Positions 35,875 to 45,680 of a stretch of DNA of 64,000 nucleotides are shown here, piece by piece. The notes under the pieces were generated by a model. That model was not told the DNA's origin, did not search any database, and saw nothing but the letters and a program-made list of their open reading frames with translations. Location: contig NZ_CP014275.1 of NCBI RefSeq assembly GCF_001578105.1, positions 2,294,001-2,358,000 on the forward strand, in the 5' to 3' direction. The DNA is from Martelella sp. AD-3. Lineage in GTDB: Bacteria; Pseudomonadota; Alphaproteobacteria; Rhizobiales; Rhizobiaceae. Each line of letters opens with the position of its first letter. The first letter of the stretch is position 1. Made by a program: the position numbers and the translations under genes.

Positions 35875-36789
35875 CTAGAGCAGCGTGCCGCGCGCCACGC
35901 AGACGGCCTGGCCGCCAATGCGGGCCGCGCTGATCTCCCCGCCGGGCCCGGTCTCAAGATTCAACCTGATATAGGAGGGCCGCCCCATTTCGACGCCTTG
36001 TTCGATGACGAAGGAATGGGACCCCTCGCCCGGCGCGTCGAAATGCTGGATGGCGCCCGAGAACGCCGCGGCCGCGGATCCGGTTGCCGGGTCCTCGGTA
36101 ATACCGTCGGTCGCAAACATCCGGGTGTGGAAATGGATATCGTGTCGCACACCGCCGCGAGTATAGACATAGGCCCAGACCGGGAGCCCCTCGATCAACG
36201 GAGAAAAGGAATTCCAGCGACGCGGATCGAAGTCGATTTTCTCCGCAACCCCGAGATTTCTGACGGGGATGAGCGCGAACGGAACTCCCGCCGACCAGAT
36301 CGTTGGAGCATGATTTTCAAAACCGATTTCGTCGACTCCGATGCCAAGCGCCTCGGCAAGATTCTCACGCGCAATCTTCTCAGCGCAGCGACGCGAGAGT
36401 TTTGGCAGATCGAATTCGGCAAAGCTGGCGGCATCCTGTCTGAGCTTCACCGCGCAGCGCACCGGGCCGATCTTCTCGCCGAGCACGGAGACCATGTCGA
36501 TCTCGCTGTCGCTGTCGCTGCCGTGCTGGCGTTCGGCGAGCGCGATCGCGGCGCCCACGGTCGGGTGGCCGGCAAAGGGCAGCTCCCCGCCCGGCGTGAA
36601 GATGCGCGCGGCGGCCGACTGCGACACATGGTCCGGCGCCAGCAGGAAAATCGTCTCGGAGAGGTTGAACTCGCAGCAAATGGCCTGCATCTCGTCGTCG
36701 CTCAGCCCTTCGGCGTCGAAGACGACAGCCAGGGGATTGCCGCGATAGCGCTCCGCCGTGAACACATCATAGATCGCATATTCCCGCAT
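35875..36789 (-). CDS. PhzF-family isomerase/epimerase
   Basis: The 304-residue product (start MREYAIYDVF at 36789) has the PhzF pattern: TAERYRGNPLAVVF at the start, FNLSETIFLL with the catalytic Glu near residue 45, FAGHPTVGAA near 75, and DPATGSAAAAFSG in the second half. Family members catalyse proton shifts on small substrates such as dihydro-hydroxyanthranilate; no phenazine genes are present here, so the substrate is unknown. It follows the NUDIX gene with 36 bases between them and may share its transcript. Confidence 0.9.
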   Translation of the reverse strand: MREYAIYDVFTAERYRGNPLAVVFDAEGLSDDEMQAICCEFNLSETIFLLAPDHVSQSAAARIFTPGGELPFAGHPTVGAAIALAERQHGSDSDSEIDMVSVLGEKIGPVRCAVKLRQDAASFAEFDLPKLSRRCAEKIARENLAEALGIGVDEIGFENHAPTIWSAGVPFALIPVRNLGVAEKIDFDPRRWNSFSPLIEGLPVWAYVYTRGGVRHDIHFHTRMFATDGITEDPATGSAAAAFSGAIQHFDAPGEGSHSFVIEQGVEMGRPSYIRLNLETGPGGEISAARIGGQAVCVARGTLL

Positions 36790-36825
36790 CTCAGCAAATG
36801 CTCCTCTGCCATTTCGCCGCACAGT

Positions 36826-37572
36826 CTACCCTCTTCCGCGCCTGCCGAAAACAAGGTCCAACACGGGCGGCATGGAATGGGCGTAATCGAAATCGTCCCT
36901 GTTGTCGCCGGTTATCGCCAGAACGGCATCGATTTCCCCTTCCGTATCCCGGCGCATATGGTCGCGGACCAGCTCCATCAGGCCGGCCGCCTCAACCGAC
37001 GACTGGAAGAAGCGATAAAACATGACGATCTGGCCGCACCATGCGCAGAAATAGTCCGGCTCCGGCTCCATGTCGTCAAGCGCGAGGCCGGTCTCCTCGG
37101 CGACCTCCCGCGTCATGTTGGCGTCAAGATCGATGCGGCCGTCAACGATGTCATCCTCCTCCAGAGAGCCGGAGGCGCAGTAGACCTTGCCGGCATTGGC
37201 GGTGATGCTGCTCATGCGAATGGCAATGATCGCCCCATCCGCCGAGCGGATGACGGGCATGCCGAAACTGTGAAAGGTCCGCGGTTTTTGGTCCTGGCGA
37301 CGCCACCAGAGGTGATAGGCGTAAGGGACGAGCTGCCCCGTTGCCCGGACCGCGCCGTCGCACAGTTTCACCTCGTTGAGCGCGACCAGGCGACCGTTGA
37401 AAAGATGGGGGTTGGCGGCCTTCTCGCGTTCCCAGTTCGACGCGACCTCGGCATCGAAGCGCTGAAGACCGACCGGATCCTCGTCAGTGACGCGAATGTC
37501 GATCTCGCGTATCGGAAAGGCCTCGTTTTCCGGGGGCCAGTCCTGCGGGGCGGTCAGAAGCGAAACGGGCAT
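36826..37572 (-). CDS. NUDIX hydrolase
   Basis: The 248-residue product starts at MPVSLLTAPQDW (37572, AGGA site). The Nudix box can be read as GSLEEDDIVDG through LDANMTREVAEETGL, with REVAEETG as the metal-binding core near residues 160-170. The long N-terminal part is unlike short MutT proteins and resembles NUDIX enzymes of nucleotide-sugar or coenzyme type. Cys pairs in FCAWCGQ are notable. The substrate is not predictable. Confidence 0.85.
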   Translation of the reverse strand: MPVSLLTAPQDWPPENEAFPIREIDIRVTDEDPVGLQRFDAEVASNWEREKAANPHLFNGRLVALNEVKLCDGAVRATGQLVPYAYHLWWRRQDQKPRTFHSFGMPVIRSADGAIIAIRMSSITANAGKVYCASGSLEEDDIVDGRIDLDANMTREVAEETGLALDDMEPEPDYFCAWCGQIVMFYRFFQSSVEAAGLMELVRDHMRRDTEGEIDAVLAITGDNRDDFDYAHSMPPVLDLVFGRRGRG

Positions 37573-37633
37573 GGGAAATCCTGCTGAGGTCTGAAAGCGG
37601 GCCCGCACGCTACAGGAGAGACCCGCCAAACGA

Positions 37634-37662
37634 AAGGCCCGTCATAGGAAATGACGGGCCTT
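37634..37662 (-). terminator. Hairpin after the aminotransferase gene
   Basis: AAGGCCCGTCAT (37634-37645) pairs perfectly with ATGACGGGCCTT (37651-37662) around AGGAA. On the minus strand TTTCGTTT follows the stem. It lies 30 bases after the aminotransferase stop. Confidence 0.8.
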
Positions 37663-37691
37663 GCAGCAATGGCAATGAAAAACGCCGGAAA

Positions 37692-38918
37692 TCAGGCCGC
37701 GGCGGCCAGTTCCTCGGTCAAGACGGCGCCGAGACGCCTGATCCCCTCATTGATGACTTCCGGAGCGGAACAGGAAAAGGACAGGCGCAGGTGGTTGGGC
37801 CCGCTGCCATCGGCATAAAAGGCATTGCCCGGCACGAAGGCGACCTTGGCGCTCTTCAGCGATACCGGCAGAAGGGCCGCGGCATCCATGCTTTCCGGCA
37901 GGGTCAGCCATACGAACATGCCGCCTTGCGGCCGCGTCCACTCGACGCCGGCCGGCATGTAGTCGGCAAGCGCCTTCAGCATCGCATCGCGACGCGCGCG
38001 ATAGACGGTGTTGATCTTTTCGGCCTGCGCCTCGAAATGCGCTTCCGCCACGCGCGCGATCGCCATCTGGTTGATGGTTGGCGAATGAAGGTCGGCGGCC
38101 TGCTTGGCAAGAACCAGGCGCTTGATGATCGGGGTCGCGGCGCAGACCCAGCCGACGCGAAGACCCGGCGACAGCGTCTTGGAAAAACTGCCGCAATAAA
38201 GCGTGCGGGTGTTCTCGATGCCGCCGGAACGTTCGCAATCCATCGCCAGCAGGGTTTTCTGCCGCTCGCCTTCATAGCGCAGCGCCCGGTAGGCGGCGTC
38301 CTCGATCACCGCGACATCGAGCGCTTCGGCGATATCGAGCAGCTTCTCGCGCTCCATCTGCGACAGCGATTCGCCGGTCGGATTGGCGAAATCGGCCGAA
38401 AGATAGGCGAACTTCACGCGGCTTCCGGCCTTTTCCGCTGCCTGCGCATAGGCTTGCGGTTCGGCATTGCGCGACAGGTCCAGCTTATCGTAACGCGGTT
38501 CATAGGCGTTGAAGGCCTGCAGCGCGCCCAGATAGGTCGGCCAGTTGACCAGCGCGGTATCGCCCGGCGAAAGCATCAGCTTGCCGAGATAATCGAGCGC
38601 CTGCTGCGAGCCGGATGTGATGAAGATATTCTCCAGATCAGCATCGATGCCACGCGCGCGCATGCGTTTGACGATCCATTCGCGCAGGCGCGGATAGCCC
38701 TCGCTCACCGAATATTGCAATGCCTGCCCGGCCTCGGGACCGGCGAGAATATCATTATAGGCCGCCTGGAATTCCGCGGCAGGAAACAGCGCCGGATCCG
38801 GAATCCCGCCCGCGAAGGAAATGATGTCGGGCTGGTCGAGAAGCTTCAGAAGTTCGCGGATTTCGGACGCGCCCATGCGTTTGGCGCGCGTCGCGTAGAT
38901 TTTTTCCCAGTCAAGCAT
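37692..38918 (-). CDS. PLP-dependent aminotransferase, class I/II (2-aminoadipate type)
   Basis: The 408-residue product has fold type I landmarks: FAGGIPDP at residues 36-42, LQYSVSEGYPRLREWI near 68-82, a PLP-stacking GSQQALDY at 103-110, Asn179 (FANPTGESLS), Asp207 (VIEDAAY) and the Schiff-base Lys247 (CGSFSKTLSPGLRVG). The pattern matches the LysN and aromatic/2-aminoadipate aminotransferase group. There is no N-terminal GntR domain, so it is an enzyme and not a MocR regulator. It probably transfers the amino group of an aromatic or branched amino acid to 2-oxoglutarate. Confidence 0.92.
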   Translation of the reverse strand: MLDWEKIYATRAKRMGASEIRELLKLLDQPDIISFAGGIPDPALFPAAEFQAAYNDILAGPEAGQALQYSVSEGYPRLREWIVKRMRARGIDADLENIFITSGSQQALDYLGKLMLSPGDTALVNWPTYLGALQAFNAYEPRYDKLDLSRNAEPQAYAQAAEKAGSRVKFAYLSADFANPTGESLSQMEREKLLDIAEALDVAVIEDAAYRALRYEGERQKTLLAMDCERSGGIENTRTLYCGSFSKTLSPGLRVGWVCAATPIIKRLVLAKQAADLHSPTINQMAIARVAEAHFEAQAEKINTVYRARRDAMLKALADYMPAGVEWTRPQGGMFVWLTLPESMDAAALLPVSLKSAKVAFVPGNAFYADGSGPNHLRLSFSCSAPEVINEGIRRLGAVLTEELAAAA

Positions 38919-39437
38919 GGGGGTTTCCTCGAAGTCTTTTTTGGTGGCCGTAGATGACCATAGCCGGCCATTTAAGTCAATAATACTGACCTATTTTTCG
39001 GCAATAAATCCATGGTTTTTCGCATGGATTGCGTAATTTTACGTCTTCCCGGCCACCCATATGGTAATTTTCTGGCGTTACACTAGCGCAAGCGCCGGCT
39101 TTACGCCACCGCAGGGTGCGCGGCAGGGAGCCAGCGGCATGCCGGCACGACAGGAACTCCGGCGCGGCGTTCAGCCGGAGCAGGAACCGGACGAGCACGC
39201 GGTGATGCTCTTTCTGGACCGATCTCGACCAGGATTGCAGGCGTGCAGCCTTGGGGCTGATGATCGTCTCGGCCCTTTGCGGTGGCAACCTCACGCAAGC
39301 GCAGATTGCTGCCTGGTTTCCTGCCGGGAATGACTAGCTCGGTTCCGGCTTTACATGGAAACGCGAGATCGCTCTATCCGTTTGTTTTGACGCATTCGTG
39401 CGGACGTCAGATGTTTTTAATCGGACTGCGAGATGCG
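38919..39437. other. Intergenic region without a convincing gene
   Basis: These 519 bases hold the aminotransferase promoter, with an A/T-rich part at 38960-39030. The rest has overlapping open frames on both strands with no ribosome binding site and no family motifs. I see no RNA gene. Confidence 0.5.
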
Positions 39438-40031
39438 CTATGGCGCCCTCGCCTCCTCTTCGGCGGCAGCCAGAATGGCGCGAGCCATCCAGATGACCAC
39501 CTCCTCGCTTTCGCCGGCATCAAGGTCGCAGACGTCCTTCATCACGACCAGAGTCTCCATACCGGTCAGGAGCGCAAGCGCATTGAGCAAGCGCAGATAA
39601 AGCCGTCGCGGCATCTCGCGTGAAAGCGGCGCCAACGCCTCGTCGAGCCATCCGAGCCGCCGCGCGCCGCGACGTCCGCCCTTCTCGACGATCCGGGCAG
39701 CGAGGAAGTGGCGAAAGGTCGTCTCGTTGTTCTCAAGCATGACCAGCACCTGCCTGATCACGGATTCCATCCGGGCACGAACATCAAGTGACGGATCGTC
39801 CGGAATGCGGATCGCGAGCGCAACCGCATCGAGCGCGATCTCCTGCAGCAGTTCGTCAGGCGTCGAGAAATAGCGATAGGCCGTCGCTCTTGAAATCCCT
39901 GCCCGGTCGGCAACGTCCGGGATTGTCAGCGTTACGCCCTCGTCGGAAAGCGCTCGGGCTGCCTTCAGCAGTTCCGCACGGGTTCTCTTCTTCTGGTTGA
40001 CACGCTCATGACGTTTATCTTGACCGGGCAT
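39438..40031 (-). CDS. TetR-family transcriptional regulator
   Basis: The 197-residue product (start MPGQDKRHE at 40031) has the TetR helix-turn-helix at about residues 20-65 (LLKAARALSDEG, then LTIPDVADRAGISRATAYRYF) and a helical ligand domain. It is divergent from the cupin gene, and an inverted repeat sits between them, so it most likely represses the cupin-membrane protein pair and itself. Confidence 0.9.
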   Translation of the reverse strand: MPGQDKRHERVNQKKRTRAELLKAARALSDEGVTLTIPDVADRAGISRATAYRYFSTPDELLQEIALDAVALAIRIPDDPSLDVRARMESVIRQVLVMLENNETTFRHFLAARIVEKGGRRGARRLGWLDEALAPLSREMPRRLYLRLLNALALLTGMETLVVMKDVCDLDAGESEEVVIWMARAILAAAEEEARAP

Positions 40032-40043
40032 TAAAGATCCTTT

Positions 40044-40061
40044 ATGAGACAGACATCTCAT
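40044..40061. promoter_or_regulatory. Probable TetR operator between the regulator and cupin genes
   Basis: ATGAGA and TCTCAT are a perfect 6-base inverted repeat around CAGACA. The site lies 13 bases from the TetR start and 39 from the cupin start, where a divergent operator is expected. Confidence 0.6.
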
Positions 40062-40099
40062 GACGACACATAGGTATCATAAAACTGAAAGGCAAATCC

Positions 40100-40585
40100 A
40101 TGCAATATGATAAGTCGTTCCATAAGCCGCCCTCCACCGTTCACTTTCTTGGAAACCTGCTGACTTTCCGCGCGAGTGCCGGTGACACCGACGGAATATT
40201 TTCCGTCGCCGAATGCCTCAGTGCGCCAGGGGCGGGCGCGCCGATGCACCACCAGAAGGACAGCGAGGCCTTCCTGGTGATGGAGGGCGCGGTCGAATTT
40301 GTTCTGAATGGCGATGTCCGTCGCTGCGGCAAAGGCGATTTCCTCTATGTACGGCCCGGCGATGTCCACGCCTTCCGCAACGCCGGCCCGACGGTCTCGC
40401 GGATCATCATCATCAACCTTCCCGCCGGACCGCATGAGGATTTCTTCCGTGCCGTAGGCGACCCTGTTGCCTCCGAAACCGAGACGTTTCCGGAGATCGC
40501 TCCCCCGGACATGCAGAAGCTACTTGCCACGGCGGAGCAGTTCGGCATTCACATTCTTCCGCCGGAAACGGCGGCGCAACAATGA
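40100..40585 (+). CDS. Cupin-domain protein
   Basis: The 161-residue protein has both cupin motifs: PMHHQKDSEAFLVMEGAVEFVLNG in pieces (His, His, Glu metal ligands, residues 48-72) and YVRPGDVHAFRNAG (the second His). It is a single-domain cupin of the kind found in small dioxygenases, isomerases and binding proteins. Its stop overlaps the start of the membrane protein by four bases, so the two act together. The substrate is unknown. Confidence 0.88.
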   Translation: MQYDKSFHKPPSTVHFLGNLLTFRASAGDTDGIFSVAECLSAPGAGAPMHHQKDSEAFLVMEGAVEFVLNGDVRRCGKGDFLYVRPGDVHAFRNAGPTVSRIIIINLPAGPHEDFFRAVGDPVASETETFPEIAPPDMQKLLATAEQFGIHILPPETAAQQ

Positions 40586-40965
40586 AGCGTCTTGCCTCAT
40601 CCTGCTTCGTGGTCGCGGCGCTCGCGGGTGTCACGGGCATGACAATGGGCATCGTGATGGCCGCATCGCACGACCACAGCCTTGCGCCCGCACATGCGCA
40701 TCTCAATCTTCTGGGCTGGGTCTCGATGGCGCTTTACGGGCTCTATTACCATGCCCATCCGCAGGTCGCGGCGCGGTCCATCGCTACCGCACAGGTGGGC
40801 CTCGCAGTCCTGTCGGTCGTCCTGCTGATCCCGGGCATCGTGATCGCCAATCTTGGCGGCAGCGAAATTCCGGCCGTTGTCGGCGCTCTGCTCGCGCTGA
40901 CCTCAATGGTGATATTCCTCGTGATCACCGTCGCCGGCTTCCTCAGGGAGGCCCGACCGGCCTGA
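40582..40965 (+). CDS. Small four-helix membrane protein with HAH motif
   Basis: The 127-residue protein has four predicted membrane helices. Helix two begins APAHAHLNLLGWVSMALYGL and ends YYHAHP, placing several His near one membrane face, a pattern seen in haem- or copper-linked membrane proteins. I cannot name the family. It is co-translated with the cupin gene and probably controlled by the same TetR protein. Confidence 0.75.
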   Translation: MKRLASSCFVVAALAGVTGMTMGIVMAASHDHSLAPAHAHLNLLGWVSMALYGLYYHAHPQVAARSIATAQVGLAVLSVVLLIPGIVIANLGGSEIPAVVGALLALTSMVIFLVITVAGFLREARPA

Positions 40966-40971
40966 AAACGC

Positions 40972-41002
40972 AAAAAAGCCGGAGAGCGACGCCCTCCGGC
41001 TT
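40972..41002 (-). terminator. Terminator of ilvC
   Basis: AAGCCGGAG (40976-40984) pairs with CTCCGGCTT (40994-41002). On the minus strand the stem is followed by a run of T (A tract at 40972-40977 on the plus strand). It lies 28 bases after the ilvC stop and can also stop plus-strand transcription from the cupin pair. Confidence 0.85.
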
Positions 41003-41030
41003 GTTCATTCATTCGCGATGTTGCGAAAAC

Positions 41031-42729
<1,699 letters not shown>

Positions 42730-42747
42730 GGTTCTGCTCTCGCATCT

Positions 42748-42768
42748 GGTACGGTACGGTACGGTACC
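42748..42768. promoter_or_regulatory. GGTAC repeat operator upstream of the TetR gene
   Basis: Four head-to-tail GGTAC units followed by C make a 21-base sequence that is nearly its own reverse complement. It sits 18 bases before the TetR start codon, the position expected for self-repression. Confidence 0.65.
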
Positions 42769-43097
42769 TATTGCAGCAGTTTCGCGCCGCCGTCAAGCGG
42801 TCAAAACGGCGAAATCGCGCATTGGGGTCGGGCAGGAAGCTTCGGACATGGAACCGAGAAGAGGTCCAGGCGGCGCCTTCCGGGCCGAAGGCGGACTTTC
42901 AAGCCGCGCGCACAACGTGGCCCTGCCGCTTTCCCCGCCTCCGGCCGAGACAAAAACAAGTCTTCATCTGCCAGACGCGAAGCCGCGAATAGTGGCTCAA
43001 CCGCTGCAGGACAGGGCCTCCAGGCGGGCGTGGCACCATGCACAAAAAATTTAATCAAACGATTGACTATGGATCGGAGAAAAACTATCTTTCTCTC

Positions 43098-43240
43098 AAC
43101 AGCACGGGTGATCCCTTCCGCCCGTCCCGTCTTCATCGTGATGCGGCTCCTGATCGGCACGTCTCTGCCCTCAGTCTTGCACGTTCGCGATGACCTCCGG
43201 AAACACCCCGGCAGAACCCTGCGCCGGGGTGTTTCTCGTT
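43098..43240 (+). ncRNA. Candidate small RNA with promoter and intrinsic terminator
   Basis: TTGACT (43063-43068) and TATCTT (43086-43091) are 17 bases apart, so a transcript could begin near 43098. It would end at a perfect 12-base stem, AAACACCCCGGC (43201-43212) with GCCGGGGTGTTT (43223-43234), followed by a T-rich tract. No reading frame with a ribosome binding site lies between. The hairpin could instead terminate the minus-strand ABC operon, whose last gene ends at 43379. Confidence 0.4.
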
Positions 43241-43378
43241 TGTCCCCCTGTCGATGAAATCAGGCCGAGCTTCGCGCCGCATTGCCTGTTGGACCCGGCG
43301 GGCGGCCACCGTTCTTTCCCGGCAGGGTCGCAGACCAAGCGCCCCCCCTTGTCGCGGACAATTTGCCAGCCTGCCCGT

Positions 43379-43870
43379 CTATTCTCTCATGCGCGCGAAC
43401 GTCTCGAAAAACGCCTTCGACCCGCCATCGGGGGCCTTGCCGACGCCCCAGCGCATCAGCGTCGAGGCGTCCTCGGAAAAGCACCAGTACTGGCCGATGA
43501 TCACATCGCCGTCGAGCTGTTCCAGCACCTGAAATTCAAGGGCGCTCAGTTGCCGGATGCGCACCTCGTTGTAGCGGGCATTGCCCGTAATCGGCGCCGG
43601 CTCGTCATCGAGCGTTGCATCGAACTTGTTGATGTAGAGCTTGTCGGGATTGGTGTCGTTGACGCCCTCATAGGCCAGGAAATTCTCTGCAAAGCGCATG
43701 GTCAGCGTCAGGCGAAAGCCGGCCGGAAACTGGCCGTTGCTCCAGTAGCTTTGCGGATGCTCGGAACGGTAGACGCCGCTCAGGCGCGCATTGTCGAAGC
43801 GTTTCGGTTCGATGGCGGGAAGGCCCCGGCCCGTGGCGAGAGCATCGATCAGCATGGTGGTCACTTTCAT
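43379..43870 (-). CDS. Unknown conserved-looking protein of the ABC/nitrilase operon
   Basis: The 163-residue product has no signal peptide. Its sequence alternates beta-type stretches (RLSGVYRSEHPQSYWSNG, FRLTLTMRFAENFLAYEGVND, YNEVRIRQLSALEFQVLEQL), suggesting a beta-barrel or calycin-like fold that could bind or modify a small molecule. It follows the oppC-like gene on the same strand with 26 bases between them. I do not recognise a family. Operon context suggests a step in use of the imported compound. Confidence 0.75.
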   Translation of the reverse strand: MKVTTMLIDALATGRGLPAIEPKRFDNARLSGVYRSEHPQSYWSNGQFPAGFRLTLTMRFAENFLAYEGVNDTNPDKLYINKFDATLDDEPAPITGNARYNEVRIRQLSALEFQVLEQLDGDVIIGQYWCFSEDASTLMRWGVGKAPDGGSKAFFETFARMRE

Positions 43871-43896
43871 TCTGTTGTCGGAAGGGAAGGAGCGGA

Positions 43897-44751
43897 TCAG
43901 GTTCCCCGGCGGCCGGCATTGCGGAGCGTCGGGTCAAGCTGGTCGCGCAGCCAGTCGCCAACGATCGAAACCGACAGCGCCAGGAAGAAGATGATCGCGC
44001 CGGGAAACATGGTGAGCCACCACGAGGTCAAGAGCCGGTCGCGCCCGTCGCTCATGATCTGGCCGAGGCTGGTCATCGGAGGCTGGACGCCGAGGCCGAG
44101 GAAGCTGAGGGCGGTTTCCAGCAGCACCGTCAGCGGCAGGTTGATAGTGAACTGCACCAGTATGACGTTGAAGATATTGGGCAGGATATAGCGCAGATAG
44201 ATTCGCGCGGATGATGCGCCCAGAACCCGCTCGGCGGTGACATAGCCGCGTTCGCGCACCGAAAGCGTGGAGGCGCGCACCAGACGCGCATAATTTTCCC
44301 AGCCGCTGAAGCCGACCATGATCACGATCAGCAGCAGGCTGCTCTTGAACAGCGCCAGCACGAAGAGCGCGATGATGATGATCGGCACGGAGGCCTGCAC
44401 GTCGACCGCCATCATGATCAGCGTATCGGCCTTGCCGCGCCGCCCGCCGGCGATCAGCCCCAGAAGCGAGCCGAACACCGCGCCGATCAGCGTTCCGAAG
44501 ATCGCGACCAGAAGCGTCACCTTCGCGCCCATGGCAAGGCGGGCCAGCAGATCGCGCCCGCGCCCGTCCGTGCCCAGAACATGGTCCCACGTTCCGCCGA
44601 GAAAGACCGGGGGCTCGAACCGGTCGAGCAGCGAGGTCTGGCGGAAATCGTAGGGCGTTAGGAAGCCGCCGAACAGGGCGAACAGCACGAACAGGATGAC
44701 GAAGCCGATGGCGATGCGCACCGCAAGCGGCATGTCGCGGAAGGTCGTCAT
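43897..44751 (-). CDS. ABC transporter permease (DppC/OppC family)
   Basis: The 284-residue product begins MTTFRDMPLAVRIAIGF at 44751, inside the stop of the preceding permease gene (four-base overlap). It has the N-terminal OppC segment with LGTDGRGRDLLARL, five or six membrane helices and the EAA-type loop ERVLGASSARIYLRYILPNI. It forms the import channel with the DppB-like partner for peptides, opines or similar solutes. Confidence 0.93.
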   Translation of the reverse strand: MTTFRDMPLAVRIAIGFVILFVLFALFGGFLTPYDFRQTSLLDRFEPPVFLGGTWDHVLGTDGRGRDLLARLAMGAKVTLLVAIFGTLIGAVFGSLLGLIAGGRRGKADTLIMMAVDVQASVPIIIIALFVLALFKSSLLLIVIMVGFSGWENYARLVRASTLSVRERGYVTAERVLGASSARIYLRYILPNIFNVILVQFTINLPLTVLLETALSFLGLGVQPPMTSLGQIMSDGRDRLLTSWWLTMFPGAIIFFLALSVSIVGDWLRDQLDPTLRNAGRRGT

Positions 44752-45680
44752 GACGCGGCCCTCCGGATTCGGGGGTCGAGAAACGAGTAGAGGATATCGA
44801 CCGCGAGGTTGGCGAAGGTCATCGAGAAGGTGACGGCCAGCACCAGGAACTGGACCACGGCGATATCGCGGGTGGCGACCGAGCGCACCAGCAGCTGCCC
44901 GACGCCCGGCCAGGCGAAGACCTGCTCCGTTACCACCGCGCCGGCCACCAGACTGCCGAGGCTGAGGCCGAGCATGGTGACGATCGGGATAGCCGCATTG
45001 GGCGCGGCATGCCGCCACAGTCGCCGTGCCGCCGGCACGCCGCGCGCCTCGAGCGCCATCATGAAGGGCTGGTTGATCGTCTCCAGCAGCGAGGACCGCG
45101 TGAACCGGGCGAATGCGCCCATCGAGGCAAGCCCCAGCGTAGCCGCCGGCGGCAAGAGCAGAAGCAGCGAAATATGGCCGTTGGCGGCCGCCCCGAAGAA
45201 CACGCCGAACACCAGCGCGCCCGTCAAAATCACCACGAGGCCGAAGAAGAAGTTCGGCATGGCGAAGGCGAACACGGAAAAGCCCATCACCAGCCGGTCG
45301 ATAAAGCTGTTGCGGTTGAGCGCCGCGACCGCGCCGATGGAGATGCCGAAGATCACCGCGATGGCCAGCGCCGTTCCGCCCAGCATCAGCGTCGCCGGAA
45401 GCCGGTCGAGAAACAGCGTCAGAGAGGATTTTCCGGTGTGGATCGAATAGCCGAAATCGCCCTGAAACAGGCCGAGAACGTAATTCGCGTATTGCACCGG
45501 CAGCGGCTTGTCGAGCCCCAGCTTGACGCGATAGGCCTCCACCACCTCGGGCGGCGCATCCGGCGGGGCGAGCGCCTGCGCCGGGTCGCCCGACAGGCGG
45601 ATGAAGAAGAACACGATCGTCACCGCGATCAGCAGCGTCGCGAGCGAACGCAGAATGCGGAACAGGATGACCCGGGTCAT
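44748..45680 (-). CDS. ABC transporter permease (DppB/OppB family)
   Basis: The 310-residue product has the DppB start (FRILRSLATLLIAVTIVFFFIRLSGDP in pieces) and six membrane helices. The cytoplasmic loop ALEARGVPAARRLWRHAAPNA contacts the ATPase. It overlaps both the fused ATPase gene and the DppC-like gene by four bases. Confidence 0.93.
   Translation of the reverse strand: MTRVILFRILRSLATLLIAVTIVFFFIRLSGDPAQALAPPDAPPEVVEAYRVKLGLDKPLPVQYANYVLGLFQGDFGYSIHTGKSSLTLFLDRLPATLMLGGTALAIAVIFGISIGAVAALNRNSFIDRLVMGFSVFAFAMPNFFFGLVVILTGALVFGVFFGAAANGHISLLLLLPPAATLGLASMGAFARFTRSSLLETINQPFMMALEARGVPAARRLWRHAAPNAAIPIVTMLGLSLGSLVAGAVVTEQVFAWPGVGQLLVRSVATRDIAVVQFLVLAVTFSMTFANLAVDILYSFLDPRIRRAAS

Noticed and set aside
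35821..37587. 588-codon plus-strand frame over PhzF and NUDIX genes
   Set aside because: Antisense shadow; both minus-strand genes have clear motifs and correct lengths.
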